This document shows, in pieces, positions 49,607 to 57,529 of a stretch of DNA of 64,000 nt. The notes under the pieces were generated by a model. That model had not been told where the DNA came from. It worked only from the letters and a program-made list of their open reading frames with translations, and made no database searches. The stretch comes from Trueperaceae bacterium (lineage in GTDB: Bacteria > Deinococcota > Deinococci > Deinococcales > Trueperaceae). The stretch spans positions 33,742 through 97,741 of the forward strand of contig DASVDQ010000024.1 of assembly GCA_036381035.1 (NCBI GenBank). Direction: 5' to 3'. Position 1 is the stretch's first letter, and the number at the start of each line of letters is the position of its first letter. The position numbers and the translations under genes are program-made.

Positions 49607-51249
49607 AGCCCAAGGACAGGTGGCTGGCGGAGGAGTACGCCGAGGCGACGCGCTCGCTGCCCGAGCGCGACGTCCCGTTCGAGACGCTCTCCGGCATCCC
49701 CGTGGAGCCCCTGTACACGCCTGAGGACCTGGAGGGCTTCGACCCGGAGCGCGACCTCGGCTACCCCGGCACCTTCCCCTACACGCGCGGCGTGCGCGCC
49801 AGCATGTACCGCGGACGCCTGTGGACGATGCGCATGTTCGCGGGCTTCGGCACGGCCGAGCAGACGAACGAGCGCTTCAAGAAGCTGCTCGCCGCCGGAC
49901 AGACGGGTCTGTCTACCGCCTTCGACCTGCCGACCCTCATGGGCTACGACAGCGACCACCCGATGGCCCTGGGCGAGGTCGGCAAGTGCGGGGTGGCGGT
50001 GTCGAGCCTGGCCGACATGGAGGTCCTCTTCGACGGGATCGACCCCGAGAGGGTCACGACCTCGATGACGATCAACAGCCCGGCGAACGCGATCTGGGCG
50101 ATGTACCTGGCGATGGCCGAGAGGCGCGGCGCCGACCTGCGGAACGTGGGCGGCACGATCCAGAACGACATCCTCAAGGAGTTCATCGCCCAGAAGGAGT
50201 ACATCTTCCCGCCGCGGCCGAGCGTGGACCTGGTCATCGACACGTTCGAGTGGGGCCCCAAGCACGCGCCCAGGTTCAACTTCATCTCGGTCTCCGGCTA
50301 CCACATCCGCGAGGCCGGGTCGACGGCCGTGCAGGAGCTGGCGTTCACGCTGGCCGACGGCATGCACTACGTGCGCAAGGCGCTGGAGCGGGGCCTCGAC
50401 ATCGACGAGTTCGCGCCGCGCATCAGCTTCTTCTTCAACGTCCACAACGACTTCTTCGAGGAGATCGCGAAGCTCAGGGCGGCCCGGCGGATCTGGGCGC
50501 GCCAGATGCGCGACGTCTTCGGCGCCAAGGACCCGCGCTCGTGGATGCTGAGGACTCACGCGCAGACCGCCGGCGTCTCGCTGACGGCCCAGCAGCCGCT
50601 GGTGAACGTGGCCCGCGTCGCGATCCAGGCGCTGGCCGGGGTCCTCGGCGGCACGAACAGCCTGCACACCGACTCCTTCGACGAGGCCCTGGCCCTGCCG
50701 ACGGAGGAGGCCGCCACGCTGGCCCTGCGCACGCAGCAGGTGATCGCGCACGAGACCGGCGTCACGAACACCGTCGACCCGCTGGCCGGCTCCTACTACG
50801 TCGAGAGCCTCACGAACGAGATGGAGCGCCGGGCCCTCGAGTACTTCCGGCGCATCGACGAGCTGGGCGGCGTCGAGGCGGCCATCGAGGAGGGCTTCTT
50901 CGCCCGCGAGATCGGCGACGCGAGCTGGCACTACCAGCGCGAGGTCGACGACAAGCGGCGCATCGTCGTGGGCGTGAACGAGTACGTGCAGGACCACCCC
51001 GAGGTGCCGATCCAGCTCGTCGACCCGTCCGTGGCCGAGGTGCAGAAGGAGCGCCTGGCGCGCGTCAGGCGCGAGCGCGACCAGGCCGAGGCGCGGGCCG
51101 CGCTCGCCGAGCTGGAGGCGGCGGCCAAGGAGGGCCGGAACACGATGCCCGCGTTCATGGCCTGCGCCCACGCCTACTGCACGCTGGGCGAGCAGATGGA
51201 CGTGCTGCGCAAGGTGTTCGGCGTCTACCAGGAGCCGGTGCTGATCTGA
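49603..51249 (+). CDS. B12-dependent acyl-CoA mutase large subunit, isobutyryl-CoA-mutase-like
   Basis: A 548-residue TIM-barrel catalytic subunit of the methylmalonyl-CoA mutase family without a fused B12 domain. Family motifs are [55 protein letters not shown] (split) and [15 protein letters not shown]. At the positions that choose the substrate it has Phe79 (in RMFAGFG), Ala106 (in STAFD) and Gln197 (in EFIAQKE). Methylmalonyl-CoA mutases have Tyr and Arg at positions 79 and 197; isobutyryl-CoA mutase has Phe and Gln. I therefore read it as isobutyryl-/butyryl-CoA type. The small subunit follows at 51298. Confidence 0.9.
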   Translation: MKPKDRWLAEEYAEATRSLPERDVPFETLSGIPVEPLYTPEDLEGFDPERDLGYPGTFPYTRGVRASMYRGRLWTMRMFAGFGTAEQTNERFKKLLAAGQTGLSTAFDLPTLMGYDSDHPMALGEVGKCGVAVSSLADMEVLFDGIDPERVTTSMTINSPANAIWAMYLAMAERRGADLRNVGGTIQNDILKEFIAQKEYIFPPRPSVDLVIDTFEWGPKHAPRFNFISVSGYHIREAGSTAVQELAFTLADGMHYVRKALERGLDIDEFAPRISFFFNVHNDFFEEIAKLRAARRIWARQMRDVFGAKDPRSWMLRTHAQTAGVSLTAQQPLVNVARVAIQALAGVLGGTNSLHTDSFDEALALPTEEAATLALRTQQVIAHETGVTNTVDPLAGSYYVESLTNEMERRALEYFRRIDELGGVEAAIEEGFFAREIGDASWHYQREVDDKRRIVVGVNEYVQDHPEVPIQLVDPSVAEVQKERLARVRRERDQAEARAALAELEAAAKEGRNTMPAFMACAHAYCTLGEQMDVLRKVFGVYQEPVLI

Positions 51250-51255
51250 CGGCCT

Positions 51256-51282
51256 GGCGCGCCGGCCCGCCGCCGGCGCGCC
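51256..51282 (+). other. Intercistronic 10-bp hairpin between mutase subunits
   Basis: GGCGCGCCGG (51256-51265), loop CCCGCCG, CCGGCGCGCC (51273-51282). It starts 6 bp after the stop of the large subunit and ends just before the GGGAGGG ribosome site of the small subunit. It has no U-tract, so it probably controls RNA decay or subunit ratio rather than full termination. Confidence 0.55.
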
Positions 51283-51297
51283 GATCCGGGAGGGCGA

Positions 51298-51711
51298 GTG
51301 GACCGCAGGATACGTGTGCTCATCGCGAAGCCTGGCCTGGACGGCCACGACCGCGGGGCGAAGGTGATCGCGCGGGCGTTGCGCGACGCCGGCATGGAGG
51401 TCGTGTACACGGGGCTCCGGCAGACGGCGGAGATGATCGTCTCGGCCGCGGTGCAGGAGGACGTCGACGCCGTGGGGCTGTCCGTGCTCTCCGGCGCCCA
51501 CATGCACTACTTCAGGCAGGTCGTGGAGGGCCTGAAGGAGAGGGGCGCCGGGGACGTGCTCGTCTTCGGGGGCGGCATCGTCCCCGACCAGGACCTGCCC
51601 GAGCTCGAGCGCCTCGGCGTCGGCCGCGTGTTCGGCCCGGGCGCCAGCACCGACGAGGTCGTCGCCTACCTGCGCGAGGCCGTGGCCGACAAGGTCGCCC
51701 GCGGACCGTGA
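51298..51711 (+). CDS. Cobalamin-binding small subunit of the acyl-CoA mutase
   Basis: A 137-residue B12-binding domain protein. The base-off ligand motif DGHDRG (Asp15-x-His17-x-x-Gly20) is intact in [30 protein letters not shown] and [17 protein letters not shown] supply the other cobalamin-loop elements. Such separate small subunits pair with the large subunit in isobutyryl-CoA mutase (IcmB type), some archaeal methylmalonyl-CoA mutases and 2-hydroxyisobutyryl-CoA mutase. GTG 51298 has GGGAGGG just upstream. It lies 48 bp after the large-subunit gene. Confidence 0.93.
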   Translation: MDRRIRVLIAKPGLDGHDRGAKVIARALRDAGMEVVYTGLRQTAEMIVSAAVQEDVDAVGLSVLSGAHMHYFRQVVEGLKERGAGDVLVFGGGIVPDQDLPELERLGVGRVFGPGASTDEVVAYLREAVADKVARGP

Positions 51712-51832
51712 GAGCGCGGCGGCTCGGGGACGCCGAGCCGTTCTCTGGCGAAGGTGAGGAACCTCATGACGCGCTCATCCGGGGCGCGTTAGGGTTGCTC
51801 GTCGCACCCTGCGGCCTACGGAGCACAGCGCC

Positions 51833-52825
51833 TTGAACCTGAAGCGTATCGTCGTCCTGTTCGTCTTGTGTGCCGTGGGACCCTACGCCGCCGCCGAGGC
51901 CTACGCCCTGCGCACGGTCGCGCCGGGCGAGTCTCTCGGCCTGATCGCCGACCGCTACGGGCTCTCCGTCGACGACCTCATGGTCTTCAACGGCCTGTCC
52001 AGCGTCACGATCCACCCCGGCCAGGTGCTGAAGGTCCCCTACGTCGACGCCGTCGGCGGACCAGCCGAGGCCACCGCGTCCCCGCCACCAGGCTTCCGCT
52101 GGCACGTGCTGGGAGAGGGCGAGACGCTGAGCACCGTAGCCAGCGCGTACGGGGTCAGCCTCGAGGCGATGGTGGGGGCGAACCCGGACATCTCCTCGCT
52201 CGACAGGCTGCCGGCCGGCATCGAGCTGCTCGTGCCGCCCGCGCTCGGCCTCGTCGTCACGCTCCGTCCCGGCGAGACGCTGCTCGACGTCGTCCACCGC
52301 CACGGCGTGGCCCCGGAGGACCTGGTGAGGGCGAACGAGCTGCGCTCCCCCTTCGACGTCGTGCCCGGCATGATGCTGTTCCTGCCCGACGTGCACCCCA
52401 CGGAGGCGATGGCGCGCCTCGAGAAGGTGCGCGAGGAGGAGAACCGCTACGTGTGGCCTGTGCACGGGCGCCTCACCTCCTACTTCGGCCCGCGCAACCT
52501 CGGCATGGGCACCTCGAGCTTCCACCGCGGCATCGACGTCGCGGCGCCGTGGGGCACGCCCGTCGTCGCCGCCCGCTCCGGCACCGTCACGTTCGCGGGC
52601 TGGTCGAACCAGGGCTACGGCAACCTCATCAAGCTCAGGCACGCCGGCCACGACGAGACGTGGTACGGGCACTTCAGCTCGCTCGCGGTGTCGGTGGGCC
52701 AGTACGTGAAGCAGGGCCAGGTGATCGGCTACGTCGGCTCGACCGGCATCTCCACCGGCCCGCACGTGCACTTCGAGCTCTACGAGGCCGGGCGCGCGGT
52801 GGACCCGCTGTCGATGCTGCGCTGA
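51833..52825 (+). CDS. Exported LysM / M23 peptidoglycan endopeptidase
   Basis: A 330-residue cell-wall hydrolase. A signal peptide (LKRIVVLFVLCAVGPYAAAEAYA) is followed by three LysM-like repeats (TVAPGESLGLIADRYGLSVDDL, VLGEGETLSTVASAYGVSLEAM, TLRPGETLLDVVHRHGVAPEDL) and a C-terminal M23 peptidase domain. The zinc ligands are in FHRGIDVAAPWGTPV (HxxxD) and GPHVHFELY (HxH), and GYGNLIKLRHAG and YVGSTGISTGPH are also typical. The start is TTG 51833 with GGAG 9 nt upstream and TAGGGT about 38 bp upstream as a possible -10. Confidence 0.92.
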   Translation: MNLKRIVVLFVLCAVGPYAAAEAYALRTVAPGESLGLIADRYGLSVDDLMVFNGLSSVTIHPGQVLKVPYVDAVGGPAEATASPPPGFRWHVLGEGETLSTVASAYGVSLEAMVGANPDISSLDRLPAGIELLVPPALGLVVTLRPGETLLDVVHRHGVAPEDLVRANELRSPFDVVPGMMLFLPDVHPTEAMARLEKVREEENRYVWPVHGRLTSYFGPRNLGMGTSSFHRGIDVAAPWGTPVVAARSGTVTFAGWSNQGYGNLIKLRHAGHDETWYGHFSSLAVSVGQYVKQGQVIGYVGSTGISTGPHVHFELYEAGRAVDPLSMLR

Positions 52826-52847
52826 GGGAAGCCGCGCCCGGGGGCGC

Positions 52848-53549
52848 TCAGCGTTCGCCGCTCCAGAGGATGCGCCCGCAGCTCGGGCAGCGCGTCACGC
52901 CCTCGCCCCGCCTGACCTTCTGGACGACGTGGATGGGCAGCCGCACGCTGCAGCCGCCGCAGCTCTGACCGTTGACGATCTCCACCAGCGCCAGTCCGCG
53001 GCGGGCCGCGCGCACCTGCTCGTACTGCCTCAGCAGCGGCCTGTCGACCCCGGCGGCCAGCTCGTCGCGCTGCGCCCTCGTCTCGGCGATGCGCGCGTCG
53101 ACCTGCGCGACGCGCTCGTCCTCGCGGGCGCGCATCTCGGCCAGCGTGGGCTGCAGGCCGTCGAGCTCGGCCCTCAGCGCGTCGTGCTCGCCGGTGACGC
53201 GCTCGAGCTGCTCCAGGAGGGGCAGCGTGTCCTCCTCGAGCTCCTGCACGCGCGTGGCGAACTGCAGCTCCTGGTTCTGGAACTGGGCCGCCTCCTTGGC
53301 GCTGGCGGCCCGCATCGCCGAGTCGGCGGCGCCCTTGCGGCGCTCGGACAGCGTCTTGAGCTCCAGCTCGCTGGCGTTCACCCGCCGCCTCAGGTCGGCG
53401 ACCTCCTGCGCCTTGCGCTCCAGCCGCGACTCCAGGTCGGCGACGCGAGCGACGAGGTCGGTGAGCTCCTGAGGCACCTGCCCGCGCTCGCCCTCCAGGG
53501 CGTCGATCTGCAGGTCCAGCGCCTGCACGTCGCTCAGTCTCTTCAGCAT
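52848..53549 (-). CDS. Coiled-coil protein with C-terminal zinc ribbon (CT398-like)
   Basis: A 233-residue protein. Residues ~1-170 form a long coiled coil (heptad Leu/Val patterns in QALDLQIDALEGERGQVP and LTDLVARVADLESRLERK). The end carries a C4 zinc ribbon (NGQSCGGCSVRLP and VTRCPSCGRILW). This layout matches the widespread CT398/zf-RING_7 family, whose members are linked to secretion or flagellar rotor partners in some bacteria but have no settled role here. ATG 53549 has GGAGG 4 nt upstream, and TTG 53552 is an alternative. Confidence 0.85.
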   Translation of the reverse strand: MLKRLSDVQALDLQIDALEGERGQVPQELTDLVARVADLESRLERKAQEVADLRRRVNASELELKTLSERRKGAADSAMRAASAKEAAQFQNQELQFATRVQELEEDTLPLLEQLERVTGEHDALRAELDGLQPTLAEMRAREDERVAQVDARIAETRAQRDELAAGVDRPLLRQYEQVRAARRGLALVEIVNGQSCGGCSVRLPIHVVQKVRRGEGVTRCPSCGRILWSGER

Positions 53550-53645
53550 CAAGCCTCCATCGACGAGAAACCCCCGGCCGGCGCGGGGCGGGCGGGGGTC
53601 TCAGCGTCGCCTACGAGTGGCGGTCGAGTCACGAACGCAAGTCTA
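53550..53645 (-). promoter_or_regulatory. Promoter (TGC-TAGACT) and ~85-nt leader of the zinc-ribbon gene
   Basis: Minus-strand TAGACT lies at 53645-53640. The leader can fold ACCCCCG...CGGGGGT into a 7-bp stem with a 16-nt loop followed by TTTCTC, placed before the GGAGG site. It could be an attenuator; this is a prediction. Confidence 0.45.
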
Positions 53646-53665
53646 GCACGGGGTCCGTGACGCGG

Positions 53666-53671
53666 TAGACT
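53666..53671 (+). promoter_or_regulatory. -10 box (TAGACT) of the 53678 gene, leaderless type
   Basis: TAGACT, 6 nt from GTG 53678. It is the same hexamer as the divergent zinc-ribbon promoter 20 bp away. Confidence 0.6.
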
Positions 53672-53677
53672 CGCCCC

Positions 53678-54211
53678 GTGGCGTTCGAGCCGGCAGAGCT
53701 CCGGGAGTCGTCGGCGGAAGCCCCGCTCGACGAGGGGGTCGAGGAGTCGCCCGAGGCGTTCGTGGAGCGCTGGCGCGAGCACGCCGTCGACGCCGTGCTG
53801 TTCCCGCGTCCGGAGGGCGTGCCGCTCCTCGAGTGCGAGGTCGGGGGGACCGTGATACAGGTCTTCGAGCGCACCGGCCCCTACCTCTCGCGCCCGGGGC
53901 CGGCGAAGCTGATCGTGAACCCCACGACCGCCGCCCTCGTGCCCGCCGGCCCGGCCGAGCTCCCGCGGGTGGAGACCAGGGGCCTCAGCCGCCTCGCCGC
54001 CGTCGGCACCGCCGTGCGGCGGGAGGGCCGGGTCGTCGTCGTGGACGCCGGCGTCCCGCTCGTCGTGGCGGTGGAGGGTGCGCTGCCCGCGGGCGTGGGC
54101 CCCGGCTCCCTGGTCGCCTTCGAGTCCGAGGCGCCCGTGCACGGCTTCGTCGTGTCCGGCGCGCGCTACGCGGTGCACCGGCGCGAGGGGTCGGACGACG
54201 CCGCCTGGTGA
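53678..54211 (+). CDS. Protein of unknown function (177 aa)
   Basis: A 177-residue protein with no recognised family, signal peptide or membrane helix. It has an acidic N-terminus (ELRESSAEAPLDEGVEESPEAF), a central strand-rich core (VDAVLFPRPEGVPLLECEVGG and VIQVFERTGPYLSRPGPAKL), and a Val/Gly-rich C-terminal half that looks beta-barrel-like (GRVVVVDAGVPLVVAVEG). It is supported as a gene by the leaderless TAGACT box and by codon bias. The stop is followed at once by an AT-rich inverted repeat. The function is unknown. Confidence 0.75.
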   Translation: MAFEPAELRESSAEAPLDEGVEESPEAFVERWREHAVDAVLFPRPEGVPLLECEVGGTVIQVFERTGPYLSRPGPAKLIVNPTTAALVPAGPAELPRVETRGLSRLAAVGTAVRREGRVVVVDAGVPLVVAVEGALPAGVGPGSLVAFESEAPVHGFVVSGARYAVHRREGSDDAAW

Positions 54212-54212
54212 T

Positions 54213-54230
54213 GGATAGACCGTTCTATCC
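54213..54230. repeat. AT-rich perfect inverted repeat GGATAGA-N4-TCTATCC
   Basis: GGATAGA (54213-54219), CCGT, TCTATCC (54224-54230), then TTAGACC. It starts 2 bp after the stop codon at 54209-54211. Its AT content is far above its surroundings. It could be a weak terminator hairpin or a protein-binding operator for the DUF512 gene promoter 70 bp downstream. Confidence 0.5.
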
Positions 54231-54297
54231 TTAGACCTGCGGGGACGGGGACGTCGGGCCGCGCCCTGCCGCCTGCCGCGCGCCCGACCCCGTCTGC

Positions 54298-54303
54298 TAG
54301 ACT
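54298..54303 (+). promoter_or_regulatory. Extended -10 box (TGC-TAGACT) of the DUF512 gene, leaderless type
   Basis: TAGACT, 8 nt from GTG 54312. Confidence 0.6.
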
Positions 54304-54311
54304 GGCCCGCT

Positions 54312-55727
54312 GTGCCGAAGGTCGTCCTCAGCCGCGCAGAGCCGCCGCCGCCCCGCGTCACGCCGGCGCGGGTCAGCGCCGTCGAGCCGGGCTCGCCCGC
54401 GGACGCGGCGGGCGTGAGGGCCGGCTGGGAGCTGCTGACCGTCAACGGCGAGCCCATACCCGACGTGCTCGCCTACCGGCGGGAGCTCGCGAAGGGCGTG
54501 GCCACCCTAGCGGTGCGCGACCCCGAGAGCGGCGCCGAGGTCAGCTTCGGCGTCGAGTGGGAGGAGCCCGGCCTCGAGTTCGACGAGGTGATCTTCGACG
54601 GCATCAGGCTGTGCGCCAACCACTGCGACTTCTGCTACGTCCACCAGATGCCCAAGGGCATGCGCAAGAGCCTCTACATCATGGACGACGACTTCAGGAC
54701 GAGCTTCCTCTACGGTTCGTTCGTGACGCTCACGAACCTCACGGAGTCCGACGTCGAGCGCATCCTGGACGAGCGCCTCTCGCCCCTCTACGTCTCCGTC
54801 CACACCGCCGACGAGCGCAAGCGGGCCGAGCTGATGAAGTGGTGGCCCACGAAGACGCCGAACCCCGAGGCGACGAGCATCCGCGCGATGTTCGAGCGCC
54901 TGCGCGACATCGACCTCTACACGCAGCTCGTGCTCGTGCCCGGCCGCAACGACGGCGACGAGCTCGACGCCACCCTCGAGTACCTCGCCTCGCGGCCCAA
55001 CGTCCTCTCCGTCGCGGCCGTGCCCGTGGGCCTCACCGCGCACCGCGGGCACCTCGCGAAGATCGAGCCGTACGACAGGGAGGGCGCCGCCGACGTGCTG
55101 CGCCGCGTCGAGCGCTGGCAGGGGCGCATGCTCGCCGAGCGCGGCACGCGCTTCGTCTTCGCCTCGGACGAGCTCTACCTCGTCGCCGGTCGCGAGCTGC
55201 CCGCCGCCGAGGAGTACGAGGGCTTCCCGATGCTCGAGAACGGCGTCGGCATGGTGAGGGACTTCCTCGGCGCGGAGACCCCGGCGCTGCCAGGCCGCCT
55301 GCCGTCGCCGCGCCGCGTGCTCCTGGCCACGGGCAGGCTGTTCGCGCCGGTGCTCGAGGAAGCCGTCGCGCCGCTCCGCGCCGTGGACGGGCTCGAGGTC
55401 GAGGTGCGGGCGCTGCGCAACCACACGTTCGGCGAGGTCACGACCGTAGCCGGGCTGCTCGCCGGACGCGACGTGCTCATGGGGGTCGAGCCGGGCGAGG
55501 CCGACCTGCTGCTGCTGTCGCCGAACATGCTCAAGTACGGCACGCAGACGATGCTCGACGACCGCACGCTCGCCGACCTCGAGCGCGAGCTGCGCATGCC
55601 CGTCGCGGTGGGCGGCACCGACCTGGGCGAGCTCTACGGCAGCGTGCTGCGGGGGCCCGCCGGCACCTACCTGCCGTCGTTCGGCTTCTCCACGCACGCG
55701 ATCAAGGAGGCGGCGAAGCAGCACTGA
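54312..55727 (+). CDS. DUF512 protein: PDZ-like, radical-SAM-type cluster motif and DUF512 domain
   Basis: A 471-residue protein. Residues ~18-75 are PDZ-like (AVEPGSPADAAGVRAGWELLTVNGEPIPDV, split). A CANHCDFCYV motif near 102-111 gives the CxxxCxxC pattern of radical-SAM Fe4S4 sites. The barrel-like middle includes LYVSVHTADERKRAELMK and TQLVLVPGRNDGDE. The C-terminal part has the DUF512 elements VRALRNHTFGEVTTVAGLL and MLDDRTLADLERELRMPV. The family is conserved in Firmicutes, Deinococcota and cyanobacteria without a known reaction. The stop overlaps the prenyltransferase start (TGATG). Confidence 0.88.
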   Translation: MPKVVLSRAEPPPPRVTPARVSAVEPGSPADAAGVRAGWELLTVNGEPIPDVLAYRRELAKGVATLAVRDPESGAEVSFGVEWEEPGLEFDEVIFDGIRLCANHCDFCYVHQMPKGMRKSLYIMDDDFRTSFLYGSFVTLTNLTESDVERILDERLSPLYVSVHTADERKRAELMKWWPTKTPNPEATSIRAMFERLRDIDLYTQLVLVPGRNDGDELDATLEYLASRPNVLSVAAVPVGLTAHRGHLAKIEPYDREGAADVLRRVERWQGRMLAERGTRFVFASDELYLVAGRELPAAEEYEGFPMLENGVGMVRDFLGAETPALPGRLPSPRRVLLATGRLFAPVLEEAVAPLRAVDGLEVEVRALRNHTFGEVTTVAGLLAGRDVLMGVEPGEADLLLLSPNMLKYGTQTMLDDRTLADLERELRMPVAVGGTDLGELYGSVLRGPAGTYLPSFGFSTHAIKEAAKQH

Positions 55728-56656
55728 TGGAGGGCAGGCAGGCCGGAGCGGCAGCGCGCGCGGCGGCGAGCGGCCGGCCGCGGCGCGACCTGGCGACGTA
55801 CCTCTCGCTCGTGAAGATCGAGCACTCGCTCTTCGCGCTGCCCTACGCCTACGTGGGCATGCTGCTCGCCGCCGACGGCTGGCCCGGCTGGCGGACCTTC
55901 CTGCTCGTCACGCTGGCGATGGTCGGCGCGCGCACGGCGGCGATGGCCGTGAACCGCGTCGTCGACGCTCGCCTCGACGCCCTGAACCCCCGCACCGCCG
56001 GGCGCGAGATACCCAGCGGGAGGCTCACGCGCTGGGACGGGGTCGCCGTGGCCGCGGCCGGGACCGCCGCGCTCGTCTACGCGGGCGCGTCGCTGAACCG
56101 CCTCACGCTCGCGCTCCTGCCCGTGGCCCTCGCCTTCCTCGTCGCCTACCCCTACACGAAGCGCTTCACCTGGGCCTGCCACCTCTGGCTCGGCGTCACG
56201 ATCGGCGCCGCGGCGGCCGGCGGCCACGTCGCCGTCACGGGGTCGTTCTCGTGGGTCGCCGTGCTGCTGTGGCTGGCGGTGGCCGCCTGGGTGGCGGGCT
56301 TCGACGTCATCTACGCCCTGCTCGACGTGGCGTTCGACCGTGCCCACGGCGTGCACAGCGTCCCCGCCCGCTTCGGCGTGGACAGGGCGATCGGGTTCGT
56401 CGCCGCTCTCTACGCCGTGGCCTGGCTGTCGCTGCTCGGCGTCGGCCTCGCGACGACCGTCGACCCCGCCTGGCCGCACGCGCCGCTCGGCCCGGCCTTC
56501 ACGGTCACCTCCGGCCTGGTCGGCGCCTACCTCGCCCAGCAGGTGAGGTCGCTGCTGCGCTACCGCGACGCCCGCGCGATCGACGCCTTCAACGTCAACC
56601 TCGCGCTCGGCCCGCTGGTGCTCCTCGGCACCGTCCTCGGCCTCGTCTGGCGCTGA
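55727..56656 (+). CDS. UbiA-family prenyltransferase, MqnP-like (menaquinone futalosine pathway)
   Basis: A 309-residue integral membrane prenyltransferase. The start SLVKIEHSLFALPYAYVGMLLA is typical of 4-hydroxybenzoate/naphthoate prenyltransferases. The first Asp-rich motif reads AVNRVVDARLDALNPRTAGREIPSG (split: NRVVDARLD), and the second is DVIYALLDVAFDRAHGVHSVPARFG (split: DVAFDRAHG). Eight to nine hydrophobic helices are visible. Because MqnD is encoded in the window and no ubiquinone genes are seen, MqnP is the most likely identity. It overlaps the DUF512 gene by one base. Confidence 0.85.
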   Translation: MEGRQAGAAARAAASGRPRRDLATYLSLVKIEHSLFALPYAYVGMLLAADGWPGWRTFLLVTLAMVGARTAAMAVNRVVDARLDALNPRTAGREIPSGRLTRWDGVAVAAAGTAALVYAGASLNRLTLALLPVALAFLVAYPYTKRFTWACHLWLGVTIGAAAAGGHVAVTGSFSWVAVLLWLAVAAWVAGFDVIYALLDVAFDRAHGVHSVPARFGVDRAIGFVAALYAVAWLSLLGVGLATTVDPAWPHAPLGPAFTVTSGLVGAYLAQQVRSLLRYRDARAIDAFNVNLALGPLVLLGTVLGLVWR

Positions 56657-56839
56657 GGTCGGCGCCGCGGGCGGCGGGTCGGGGGCGCCGGGCGCCGAGC
56701 CGCCCGGGGGACGTCCGCGGCGGCCGGGGAACGCGCCCCACGCGGCGCTCCCCGCGCTGGCCGCGACCCTGAAGCGACGCTGAAGGCCAGGGTGTTCGGG
56801 GCGCCCGCCGCCGCCACGCGTCCCTGGTACCGTGTGTGC
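56657..56839. other. Intergenic region before the LON-domain gene
   Basis: A 183-bp gap with GC-rich palindromic segments (GGCGCC/GGCGCC around 56690; CTGGCC/GGCCAG near 56758-56795) that may end the upstream operon, and a TACCGT box at 56828-56833. No gene is supported here. Confidence 0.4.
56828..56833 (+). promoter_or_regulatory. Extended -10 box (TGG-TACCGT) of the LON-domain gene, leaderless type
   Basis: TACCGT, 6 nt from ATG 56840. It rules out the longer in-frame start at 56792. Confidence 0.6.
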
Positions 56840-57529
56840 ATGGCGCCCCTCGACCAGAGCCACGAACGCGCCGGCGGGGAGGTCCTCCCGGTGCTCCCGC
56901 TCGACGTCGTCGTGTTCCCCGGCATGACCGTGCCGGTGACGGCCACGGAGGAGCGGTACAAGCGCCTGGTGCGTCTGGCGCTGGCCCAGGAGAGCGAGCC
57001 CAAGCGCGTCATCACGGTCCTGGCTCCGCCCTCGGCCCCCATACGCGACATGCCCGAGCACCTGGAGAGGTACGGGACGCTCGCCCACCTGCTCAGCGTG
57101 GAGGAGACCGACGAGGGCTACGACCTCGTGCTCCACGGGCAGGAGCGCTGCGAGGTGAAGGTCTCGCGCACCGAGGACGTGCCCGACGGCGCGGGGGAGA
57201 CGAGGCCGCTGCACTTCGCCGAGTACCGCCCCGCCCCGGTCGTGCGCGGCGACCCGAACGCCGAGGCCGTGGCGGCCTGGGACGCGATCGACACGTTCAG
57301 GGCCTACGCCGGGGCGATGTACAAGGGCGACACCGACATCGACACCCACCTGCCGGAGGACCCGCTCTACCAGGCCTCGTTCGTGTGCGCCAACATCAGG
57401 GTCCCGGCGGTGAACAAGCAGCCCCTGCTCGACGCCCCCACGCTCACCGAGCGCTTCGACCTCGCCCGCCACCTCATGCTCGAGCGCCTGCGCAAGCGCG
57501 AGCAGCGAGGCCGTCGCCAGCGCGCTTGA
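56840..57529 (+). CDS. LON N-terminal (substrate-binding) domain protein
   Basis: A 229-residue stand-alone LON substrate-binding domain (PUA-like). The N-terminus VLPVLPLDVVVFPGMTVPVTATEERYKRLV (split) is the Lon-N signature, and GTLAHLLSVEETDEGYDLVLHGQERCEV (split) and a C-terminal helix bundle follow. There is no ATPase or protease domain, so it cannot degrade proteins alone; it may serve as an adaptor or have a separate role. The stop overlaps the truD start as TTGA. ATG 56840 is preceded by a leaderless-type TACCGT box. Confidence 0.85.
   Translation: MAPLDQSHERAGGEVLPVLPLDVVVFPGMTVPVTATEERYKRLVRLALAQESEPKRVITVLAPPSAPIRDMPEHLERYGTLAHLLSVEETDEGYDLVLHGQERCEVKVSRTEDVPDGAGETRPLHFAEYRPAPVVRGDPNAEAVAAWDAIDTFRAYAGAMYKGDTDIDTHLPEDPLYQASFVCANIRVPAVNKQPLLDAPTLTERFDLARHLMLERLRKREQRGRRQRA

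Noticed and set aside
49603..51249. Annotating the mutase as methylmalonyl-CoA mutase
   Set aside because: The two substrate-defining positions carry Phe and Gln rather than Tyr and Arg.
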